Part shown: positions 1 to 5,899 of the stretch, in pieces
Layout of the letters: each line of letters starts with the position of its first letter
Numbering within the stretch: the first letter of the stretch is position 1
Made by a program: the position numbers and the translations under genes
DNA from: Thermoflexales bacterium
GTDB lineage: Bacteria; Chloroflexota; Anaerolineae; Fen-1058
NCBI GenBank assembly: GCA_030834835.1
Contig: JAUQXD010001331.1
Location: forward strand, 1-9,704
Length of the DNA: 9,704 nucleotides
Direction of reading: 5' to 3'
Notes under the pieces: generated by a model
What the model was told of the DNA's origin: nothing
What the model saw: the letters and a program-made list of their open reading frames with translations, nothing else
Databases searched by the model: none

Positions 1-2251
1 TGATGAAGGTCCGGTATTGCCCCACCGTGATCGGATATCGCGCGATCCAGTAGGTGTAGTTGAAATCCATTTTCTTGGAACTGGCGACCGGTTGTTCGCT
101 GTCCATCAGGAAATTAGTGTTTCGACGGCGGGCACCCATGAAAAATGATCCGGCGGGGACTTCTACAAAGCCCCAGAACGGTTCTGGTTTGCCCTGATAC
201 TGGCGCGGCAAATACAGGAACTCGGCGTCGAAGCGCGGATCACCCAATCGCGCCAGCGCATCGCCGGCCTCTGATCGTTCGCGCGGGGACAGGCTGCCCT
301 GTTCGACTATGCGCAGCAGCCAGCGGCGCGTGCGCCGGATGATGGCCTCGTAGTGCGGCAGGCCGTCGGCTTTGTCGGTGAGCCGCAGTTCCACCAGCGC
401 CATGCCGACGAGCGTGGCGATCTGCAACTGCCGCTCGCTGATCTCGCCGCTTACATCGTCGGGACTTTCAGGCAGCAGGATACCGATCATCGAGGTGGCG
501 CTGCTGAGGCCGCCCTGCTTGGCCTTGCCCACGCCCAGCAGAAAGACTTCTTGCCACCAGCGCGCGTCTTCTTGCAGCAGATGTTGCAGCCGTTCGGCAA
601 ATTGCGGTTGATTGGCCAGATAGCACGCCGCCAGATATTCTTGAAACGAGCGGTGCGGAAACGTGTAGACGCCATTACGTCGCGCGATAAGCAAACCGGC
701 ACGGTCTTTCAGGTAGTGCAGCAATGATTCGGGATCGAGGTTGCGCAGCAGTGATTTGAAGGCGACCAGCACTTCGCCCTCGGAAATATCGGCGGGTTCT
801 TCGTCGCGCACCAGTTCCTTGCGCTGCCGATCATGCACGGCAAAGGCCAGCGCTTCCAGCGCGGTGCGGATGCGCTCTTCGCCCACGCGCAGCGTCTGTG
901 TGATGCCCGGCTCAACAACCGGTTCGCCGCCGGGGCCTTTGACCTCGCGCGCGCGCTGCCAGCGGCCCAACAGCAACTTCACGGTCTCTTCGTACAGATC
1001 GGCGCGATCTTCGGGCAGCTGCCCCCAGCTGGAGTGGAGCGTGGCCATCAACGTCAACAACAGCGGGCGCGAGGCCAGATCGGCCAGGTAGGGGCGTTCT
1101 TTGAGCACCAGGAACAGACGGCGGCCTTTGTCGTGAGCGGTCTCCTGATTCCAGCCGGTGGACAGGCGCACGGCCTGATACCAGCGCGTGATGAAGCGTT
1201 CGACCTGATGCTCGTTGAACGGCGCCAGCGCCAGAATCGAGAAGTCTTCCAGATGCCACCTGCGATCGGCGTAGGCGTACGGTCGGGCGGTCACCAGAAT
1301 CCGCGATCGATCACGCGGTAACAGTCCCGCCAGTTCTCGGACCGCTTCCAACAGTGTCTTGCGGCGCTGCTGCGCCTCGGGCACTTCGTCCAGACCATCC
1401 AGCAGAATGAGGCCGCCTTCATTGAGCAGGCGTTCTTGCAGGTAAGGCAGCAGGCGTTGGGCGGCCGCCTCGCCCAATCGGATGGTGATGTCATCTTGCA
1501 GCGCGTCCCACAGCATATGGGCCGTGCCCCGTTCGACATCGGCGCCGATGTGGCGCGCGGCCGCTTCGCGCAGGATCAGCCGCACCGGCAACAGGTTGCG
1601 CAATGATTTAGGGAGCGCGGCGGGATTGTTGATGACCAGATAAGCCAGATAGTTGATGAAGGTCGTTTTGCCCGAGCCGGGATCGCCCAACAGCACGGCC
1701 CACGTGTTGTCGGAGTCGGCCAATGTGTCCAGCAGGCTGGTGCGCTGCCGGCCCTCGCCGCGTGACAGGCGCGCCGCCCAGGCGCGCTCGTTGTCGCTGT
1801 CGTGCATGGGTTCGATCACATCCAGATCGATGTAGATGTCGGGCAGGGGGATCATCTGTTCGCCGCTGGTTCGCACAAACTCCTTGTCGATGACGCCCAA
1901 CGGCAGGCGACGGCACTCGGCCGCCAGCGATCGATAGTAGGCTTGCAGCAGTTTCTCCGGCGCTTCTCGATCCGCCCCCACAATGATGGAACTAACGGAA
2001 CTATCGACCAGCACCACGCCCGCGTTATTGCCACTGACCGAAGCGCTGGCGATCTTGTCGCGCCCGACGACATCGCGGCCAATTGAGGCGGTCTCAGCCG
2101 CAATCGATACGCCGCCGCTGATCGAACTGATCTGCGCCTGCAATTCCGCGCGTTTTGCATCGACCACGGCGTCGCCCAGCAGCTGCCGCAGTGATTCCAG
2201 TTTGGCGATCTGCTCGTTCAGTTCGGTCACGACTTGCTCGGATTGGCTCAT
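1..2251 (-). CDS. NACHT (STAND) NTPase fused to an FGE-sulfatase/SUMF1 domain, C-terminus cut by window edge
   Basis: One uninterrupted minus-strand frame of 750 codons runs from the ATG at 2251 off the left edge; I read every codon and found no stop. Residues 1-55 are a short charged helix-like start. Residues about 45-95 are glycine/valine/serine rich and include GRDVVGRDKI (58-67). The NACHT core follows: Walker A GDPGSGKT (189-196), Walker B LLDGLDEV (283-290), a sensor-like ILVTARPYAY, and the winged-helix signature RPLLLTLMA with LPEDRADLYEE. PHRSFQEYLAA (532-542) closes the STAND module. A helical linker ends in LSPRERSEAG..LARLGDPR (654-673), a phrase typical of proteins of this architecture. 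VEVPAGSFFMG (696-706) then YWIARYPITVGQYRTF open an FGE-sulfatase domain. Family knowledge: such ATPases act as oligomerising sensors/switches. FGE-like domains here are usually binding modules rather than sulfatase-maturation enzymes. An alternative in-frame ATG lies at 2263, and neither start has a clear Shine-Dalgarno. The gene follows the hydrolase by 8-20 nt, so it is co-transcribed. The target or trigger is unknown. Confidence 0.9.
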   Translation of the reverse strand, partial: MSQSEQVVTELNEQIAKLESLRQLLGDAVVDAKRAELQAQISSISGGVSIAAETASIGRDVVGRDKIASASVSGNNAGVVLVDSSVSSIIVGADREAPEKLLQAYYRSLAAECRRLPLGVIDKEFVRTSGEQMIPLPDIYIDLDVIEPMHDSDNERAWAARLSRGEGRQRTSLLDTLADSDNTWAVLLGDPGSGKTTFINYLAYLVINNPAALPKSLRNLLPVRLILREAAARHIGADVERGTAHMLWDALQDDITIRLGEAAAQRLLPYLQERLLNEGGLILLDGLDEVPEAQQRRKTLLEAVRELAGLLPRDRSRILVTARPYAYADRRWHLEDFSILALAPFNEHQVERFITRWYQAVRLSTGWNQETAHDKGRRLFLVLKERPYLADLASRPLLLTLMATLHSSWGQLPEDRADLYEETVKLLLGRWQRAREVKGPGGEPVVEPGITQTLRVGEERIRTALEALAFAVHDRQRKELVRDEEPADISEGEVLVAFKSLLRNLDPESLLHYLKDRAGLLIARRNGVYTFPHRSFQEYLAACYLANQPQFAERLQHLLQEDARWWQEVFLLGVGKAKQGGLSSATSMIGILLPESPDDVSGEISERQLQIATLVGMALVELRLTDKADGLPHYEAIIRRTRRWLLRIVEQGSLSPRERSEAGDALARLGDPRFDAEFLYLPRQYQGKPEPFWGFVEVPAGSFFMGARRRNTNFLMDSEQPVASSKKMDFNYTYWIARYPITVGQYRTFI

Positions 2252-2271
2252 ACTCACACCCATCGATCGAA

Positions 2272-3147
2272 TTAGCGCAGATTGTCTTCAAAAAAGCGGG
2301 TCACACGCTGGCGATATTCGTCCGGTTGAAGCGCCTGAATCTCGCGATGCGCGGCCTGGGGCACGCGCCAGATGTCTCTGGGTTCGCCCGCGCGCCGACA
2401 GAGCAGCTCGACCTCAACACGTGGAGCAAACGGATCACGCTCGCCGTAAATCAGCAACAGCGGCCGTGGCGCAACCCGATCGATCCAGCGCACCGGATCG
2501 GCTTCAAACAGATTCTTGCCCAGTCGCAAACCGGCCGTGACTAAAATGAGCCGCGCGATCGAGTACGATAGTCCATCGGGCAAGCCGCGTTCGCTCAGAC
2601 CGGCGGCCACCGCCGTCACGATGTGCACAAAGGCCGAATCAGCCGCAACGGCGTCAATATCGGGACAGATGGCGGTGGTTGACAACGCCACCGCGCCGCC
2701 CATCGACAGACCCAATACCCCGATTTTGGTCGTACCCCGCGCTCTGGCGTACTCCACCGCGGCGATTAAATCATAGCGCTCGTCATAACCCAGCGTCGTG
2801 ATTTGACCGTCACTGCGGCCATGCGCGCGCCAGTCGAATATTAGCACATTCAGGTCTAAATTGTGAAACCACGGTAAGAATGCCATGTCGGCGTCCATCG
2901 AGCCGTTAGCGCCGGGGCAGATGACGACCGTTGGGGCCGCCGCAGCTGATCGGGCGGGGACGTACCACCCACGCAGGGTTGTGCCATCCCCCGATTGGAA
3001 CTCGACTTCTTCAAAGGCTAAATCGTAATCGGCGGGTGAGGCAGGCGGATCGGGCTTGCGCCGCGCCATCAGATAGTTGGAACCGAGGTAGGCGAGGAGG
3101 GTGAGCGCGATGAGCAGGACACTGATGGCAAATAAAAGGTAGAACAT
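2272..3147 (-). CDS. Membrane-anchored alpha/beta hydrolase (serine hydrolase)
   Basis: The protein has 291 residues. Residues 1-26 form one hydrophobic segment (FYLLFAISVLLIALTLLAYLG) followed by ARRK, an uncleaved signal anchor or N-terminal membrane helix. The rest is an alpha/beta-hydrolase fold: oxyanion region VICPGANGS (75-83), DWRAHGRSDG (105-114), nucleophile elbow GLSMGGA with Ser148, acid Asp238 in YGERDP, and His267 in QAAHRE. The triad is in the canonical order and spacing, so the enzyme should be active. It resembles the broad Bem46/dienelactone-hydrolase-like group of esterases or peptidases; the substrate cannot be told from sequence. The ATG at 3147 is chosen because it includes the membrane helix, though no good ribosome-binding site precedes it. 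It is 56 nt downstream of tgt, with a repeat hairpin between, and is followed closely by the NACHT gene on the same strand. Confidence 0.85.
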   Translation of the reverse strand: MFYLLFAISVLLIALTLLAYLGSNYLMARRKPDPPASPADYDLAFEEVEFQSGDGTTLRGWYVPARSAAAAPTVVICPGANGSMDADMAFLPWFHNLDLNVLIFDWRAHGRSDGQITTLGYDERYDLIAAVEYARARGTTKIGVLGLSMGGAVALSTTAICPDIDAVAADSAFVHIVTAVAAGLSERGLPDGLSYSIARLILVTAGLRLGKNLFEADPVRWIDRVAPRPLLLIYGERDPFAPRVEVELLCRRAGEPRDIWRVPQAAHREIQALQPDEYRQRVTRFFEDNLR

Positions 3148-3151
3148 GCCG

Positions 3152-3218
3152 GCGTGGTGCGTGGTGCGTGATACGTGGCGTGAATTACCTCACGCAACAC
3201 GCATCACGCATCACGGGT
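3152..3218. repeat. Inverted arrays of a 7-bp unit forming a long imperfect hairpin
   Basis: Left arm units are GCGTGGT (3152-3158), GCGTGGT (3159-3165), GCGTGAT (3166-3172) and a partial ACGTG. Right arm units are CACGCAA (3191-3197), CACGCAT (3198-3204), CACGCAT (3205-3211) and CACGGGT (3212-3218). Bases 3160-3183 pair with 3190-3215 around the loop ATTACC, with a two-base bulge, one mismatch and one G-U pair. The element lies between tgt and the hydrolase and supplies the tgt stop codon (TCA on the plus strand at 3204-3206). No T-tract follows on the transcribed strand, so it is not a classical terminator. Heptamer-based intergenic repeats of this kind are, to my recollection, dispersed in Chloroflexota genomes. 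Confidence 0.8.
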
Positions 3219-4316
3219 AAGCCTTGAAAGACTGTTTGTTTTCAACCGATCAAACGTCCCATCAAAGATCGATTGCCGAATTTGCCGCATCGTGTTCAAG
3301 AGAAAATGCAAATTATGGATCGACGCCAGATACAGCCCGACGATTTCTTTGGCGACCATGAGGTGGCGGATGTAGCCGCGCGAAAAGTGCGTGCAGGCAT
3401 AGCAAGTGCAGCCATCTTCGATCGGGCTGTGATCTTCCGAGAGCGACAGGTTGCGCAAGTTGATGCGGCCGGTGTTGGTCATCGCCGCACCGTGGCGGGC
3501 CAATCGCGTGGGCAGGACGCAATCGAAGATGTCCACGCCGCGCGCCACCGCTTCGAAGAAATCTTCGGCAGTGCCCACGCCCATAAGATAACGCGGCTTG
3601 TTTTCGGGCAAAATCGGATCCATCAAATCAAGCACGCTGTGCATCTGCGCTTTCGTTTCGCCCACGGCCAACCCGCCGATGGCATAGCCGGGAAAGTCAA
3701 GGTCCATCAGGAAGCGGGCTGATTGCTCGCGCAGATCGGGAAAGACCCCACCCTGCACAATGCCGAACAGCGCCTGATCCGTTCGAGTCTGGGCCTGTTT
3801 GCAGCGCTCGGCCCACAGGTGCGTGCGGCGCAGGGCTTTCTCATTCACTTCGCGCTGCGTCGGTGGCGGACACTCATCGAGCACCATCATGATGTCCGCG
3901 CCCAGATTCTCTTCAATGGCGATGACTTTCTCCGGCGTGAAACGATGGATGCTGCCATCAAGGTGCGATCGAAACGTGACGCCATCGTCATCGACCTTGC
4001 GCAAATCTTGCAGCGAGAAGACCTGAAAGCCGCCGGAGTCGGTGAGCATAGGGCCGTCCCAGCCCATGAAACGGTGTAAACCACCCATGCGCGCTACCAA
4101 CTCATCGCCGGGTCGTAAGTAAAGATGATAGGTGTTCGACAGCACCAGCGTCGCGCCGAGGTCTTTCAGATCGCGCGGGGGCACACCCTTTACGGTCGCC
4201 GCCGTGCCGACCGGCGCAAAGACCGGCGTGAGAATATCGCCGTGGGGTGTGTGGAACACTCCGGCGCGGGCGCGGCCGGTTTGAGCGAGTAAATTGAACT
4301 GGAACGTATTATCCAT
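3204..4316 (-). CDS. tgt: Queuine/preQ1 tRNA-guanine transglycosylase
   Basis: The enzyme exchanges guanine-34 in the anticodon of Tyr, His, Asn and Asp tRNAs for preQ1, the committed step of queuosine synthesis in the cytoplasm. The 370-residue protein carries the whole family signature: LSNTYHLYLRPG (59-70), TDSGGFQVFSL with the catalytic Asp93, the GIVQGG and YAIGGLAVGE substrate loops, RGVDIFDCVLPTR with the nucleophile Asp265, and the structural zinc site C303-x-C305-x2-C308 plus His334. Length is normal for bacterial Tgt. The start is the ATG at 4314-4316, which shares one base with the vapC stop (TGATG) and matches the family N-terminus; an upstream TTG at 4379 would bury 21 residues inside vapC. 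The last residues RDA and the stop codon fall inside the downstream heptamer repeat. Other queuosine genes (queA, queC-F) are not in the window. Confidence 0.97.
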   Translation of the reverse strand: MDNTFQFNLLAQTGRARAGVFHTPHGDILTPVFAPVGTAATVKGVPPRDLKDLGATLVLSNTYHLYLRPGDELVARMGGLHRFMGWDGPMLTDSGGFQVFSLQDLRKVDDDGVTFRSHLDGSIHRFTPEKVIAIEENLGADIMMVLDECPPPTQREVNEKALRRTHLWAERCKQAQTRTDQALFGIVQGGVFPDLREQSARFLMDLDFPGYAIGGLAVGETKAQMHSVLDLMDPILPENKPRYLMGVGTAEDFFEAVARGVDIFDCVLPTRLARHGAAMTNTGRINLRNLSLSEDHSPIEDGCTCYACTHFSRGYIRHLMVAKEIVGLYLASIHNLHFLLNTMRQIRQSIFDGTFDRLKTNSLSRLTRDA

Positions 4317-4708
4317 CAGGGACGAATCTGGACGTGTGGATATGATCGAATTCGGCCATCCAGTGTAACCAGTGGGCAATCGTAGATGCGCGCCGTCGCG
4401 ACGATGATCTGATCGGCGGGATCGCGGTGAAACGCGCCGGGCAGGCGGGTGGACTCAACGGCAATCTGAGGAGTCAAGTCGAGCAACTGCACACCAGGAT
4501 AGGCCAGCGCCAGATCAAGCCAAACATCAATCGGTTGAGGAAGAATTAACCGGCCAAGTTCGACCAGTTTGGCAACTTCCCAGCAAGAGATAGCGCTGAT
4601 GCCCAATCCAGTCGGCTCATTGGCGGCGATGAAGTCCCGACATTCAGCGGTGAGTTGCGCATCGTCATGCACCCACCACACCCAGATGTGGGTGTCAAGC
4701 ACAATCAC
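4316..4708 (-). CDS. vapC: PIN-domain ribonuclease toxin, VapC family
   Basis: The 130-residue PIN domain has the expected acidic metal-binding residues: Asp5 (VLDTH), Glu44 (SCWEVA), Asp96 and Asp99 (HRDPADQIIVATA), and Asp117 in VTLDGR. The block around DPADQ and TLD marks the COG3744-like VapC branch common in cyanobacteria and Chloroflexota. Members are Mg2+-dependent RNases, and several characterised VapCs cut tRNA anticodon loops or rRNA; the target here is unknown. The start is the GTG at 4706-4708. It overlaps the antitoxin stop as GTGA and has GGGAGG (plus-strand 4716-4721) seven bases upstream; a TTG at 4723 is a poorer alternative. The stop overlaps the tgt start by one base. The active site is complete, so the toxin looks functional. 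Confidence 0.92.
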   Translation of the reverse strand: MIVLDTHIWVWWVHDDAQLTAECRDFIAANEPTGLGISAISCWEVAKLVELGRLILPQPIDVWLDLALAYPGVQLLDLTPQIAVESTRLPGAFHRDPADQIIVATARIYDCPLVTLDGRIRSYPHVQIRP

Positions 4709-4917
4709 GCCAGCGCCTCCCAATTAGGCTCAGCCGGTTCAAAGGGTTCGACGTAGGTCACGGGTGTGCCGCGCAAGGCGTAACTTTCCGCAGCCGGCAG
4801 GGGTTGCGGCTGAATCAAAATGATGACTTCAATCGCCTGACCGGCGCGCAGCGGCAGATTGTTGAGTAGCAGCGTGCCATTTTGCTGAAGTTTGGTTTTA
4901 ACGCGAAGTGCTTCCAT
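4705..4917 (-). CDS. Type II antitoxin paired with the PIN toxin
   Basis: This 70-residue protein sits directly upstream of, and overlaps, the PIN toxin gene, the usual antitoxin-first order. Its N-terminal half (ALRVKTKLQQNGTLLLNNLPLRAG, then QAIEVIILIQ) reads as short beta strands like an AbrB/swapped-hairpin DNA-binding fold, though similarity is loose. Its C-terminal half is proline and acid rich and ends in EPFEPAEPNWEALA. That tail resembles the conserved toxin-wrapping tail (PFEP..WEAL) of small antitoxins found with this VapC branch, as I recall them. The ATG at 4917 has GGGAGAGAG upstream. It probably binds VapC and represses its own promoter just upstream (TATAAT at plus-strand 4948-4953). 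Family assignment rests mainly on gene context. Confidence 0.82.
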   Translation of the reverse strand: MEALRVKTKLQQNGTLLLNNLPLRAGQAIEVIILIQPQPLPAAESYALRGTPVTYVEPFEPAEPNWEALA

Positions 4918-4947
4918 CAGGCTCTCTCCCGGATCAAGCTTACCTCA

Positions 4948-4953
4948 ATTATA
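4948..4953 (-). promoter_or_regulatory. Consensus -10 element (TATAAT) of the vapB-vapC-tgt promoter
   Basis: The plus strand reads ATTATA, so the minus strand carries a perfect TATAAT 30 bases upstream of the antitoxin ATG, in the 69-nt gap after the DUF2785 gene. I see no convincing TTGACA 16-18 bases upstream and no TG extension, so activity may depend on an activator or be modest. Placement suits an autoregulated toxin-antitoxin promoter that would also transcribe tgt. Confidence 0.6.
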
Positions 4954-4986
4954 CGCTACTTCCTTGCCTGGGCGGGACATACGGAC

Positions 4987-5823
4987 TTATTTGAAATGGC
5001 TGATGGCGTTCAGCGCCTCGTCGATAGGCGTGCAGATCCACTCGGCGGTGTGGCGATATTTGGCCTGAAAATACAGGCTGCGCAGAAAGTGCTTGACGTT
5101 GATGTGTCGCGTGCGCCACTCGCCGACGCGCTCGATGGGCGCGAACGACTTGATCCACGGTTCGAGGTCACGCTCGATCAACACGCCACGTCCGAACAAA
5201 CTCAGCACGGCGTAGGCTAAACGCTCGTCTTCCTCGGCGACGAAGGCGACATCGGCGGCGAGCAATTTAGCCTTGATCGCGTCGAGGATGCGCAGCAGCC
5301 CATCCCGATCGATCTCCTCGCATTGCGCGAACTCGTCTAATAAATCGGCGGTGTGCGCGACGGCATGCGCCCAGCCCTTAACTTCAACATAGCCGCGCAG
5401 ATCGCGTTCCACCTCGAAGTAGCGCAGGACGGTATCGAGTGCGGTGCGTATTTCGTGCTGCGTGAAGATGGGCGTCAGGCGATGATGGTAAATCGGCAGC
5501 ACGGCGAGCAAAATCGAAAACGAGCGCGTGAAGACCGAATCGGTATCGCGTTCGCCCAGACCGAAGAAAAGGTGATTTTGATCGAGTGCCGTATTCAGGA
5601 TGGCGCGATACTGATCGGGTGTGTACAGCTCGGCACGCGCCCATTTGGTGAAGGCCGTGTAGATCAGATCGTCGCGCAGCTCGGGGTCAATCGCGCCGAG
5701 ATGGGCCAGCATCGCCAGTGAGACTTGCCAGTAATCTCCGCCATCTGGCGCGCTGTCCGGCACGCGATAGTCATTCGCGACGATGGCGTGCAACTGTGAT
5801 TTGAGTTCGGCTTCGGTGAGCAT
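4987..5823 (-). CDS. DUF2785-family helical protein of unknown function
   Basis: The protein has 279 residues from the ATG at 5823 (MLTEAELKSQL). It is soluble and largely helical, with no signal peptide or membrane segment. The block FEVERDLRGYVEVKGWAHAVAHTADLLDEFA, split around residues 157-188, is the hallmark I associate with DUF2785: an acidic pair, RGY, then GWAHA.AH.AD. The conserved His and Asp residues there could bind a metal or form an active site, but no function is established to my knowledge. The fold looks HEAT/ARM-like. The frame is open upstream to 5961, but that extension overlaps the start of alr and does not look like the family. A consensus extended -10 ends 7 bases before the ATG, suggesting a leaderless mRNA. 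It is divergent from alr and is followed by the toxin-antitoxin promoter. Confidence 0.8.
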   Translation of the reverse strand: MLTEAELKSQLHAIVANDYRVPDSAPDGGDYWQVSLAMLAHLGAIDPELRDDLIYTAFTKWARAELYTPDQYRAILNTALDQNHLFFGLGERDTDSVFTRSFSILLAVLPIYHHRLTPIFTQHEIRTALDTVLRYFEVERDLRGYVEVKGWAHAVAHTADLLDEFAQCEEIDRDGLLRILDAIKAKLLAADVAFVAEEDERLAYAVLSLFGRGVLIERDLEPWIKSFAPIERVGEWRTRHINVKHFLRSLYFQAKYRHTAEWICTPIDEALNAISHFK

Positions 5824-5830
5824 GAAGGCA

Positions 5831-5839
5831 ATTATAGCA
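5831..5839 (-). promoter_or_regulatory. Extended -10 promoter (TGC-TATAAT) of the DUF2785 gene
   Basis: The minus strand reads TGCTATAAT, a perfect extended -10. Only 7 bases separate it from the ATG at 5823, so transcription should begin at or next to the start codon, giving an mRNA without a Shine-Dalgarno. No good -35 is visible, which is usual for extended -10 promoters. Confidence 0.6.
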
Positions 5840-5867
5840 TGCTGAATCAGCGAATCGGCGGCGCTGA

Positions 5868-5876
5868 TGTTATACT
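5868..5876 (+). promoter_or_regulatory. Extended -10 promoter (TGT-TATACT) of alr
   Basis: TGTTATACT lies 23 bases upstream of the alr ATG at 5900, predicting transcription from about 5883 and a leader of about 17 nt. It is back to back with the DUF2785 promoter; the two -10 elements are about 35 bp apart. No matching -35 is seen (5848-5853 reads CAGCGA). Confidence 0.55.
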
Positions 5877-5899
5877 TGCTGCAATTCTGAACGGGTGTA

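Noticed and set aside
833..1321. Plus-strand open frame of 162 codons (and a similar one at 353-727)
   Set aside because: Both are antisense to the NACHT gene; their Gln/Arg/His-rich composition is the expected shadow of a GC-rich coding strand, and no family is recognisable.
1..2251. NACHT gene as a frameshifted pseudogene, because its ATG-to-stop fragments in other frames look broken
   Set aside because: Reading the correct frame codon by codon from 2251 to 2 shows no stop, and all NACHT motifs lie in that single frame.
3160..3215. Heptamer hairpin as an intrinsic terminator for tgt
   Set aside because: No U-tract follows on the minus strand (CACCACGCCGGC comes next) and the hydrolase starts within 20 bases.
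4317..4379. Upstream TTG start for tgt
   Set aside because: It would add 21 non-family residues inside vapC; the ATG at 4316 matches the family start and overlaps the vapC stop.
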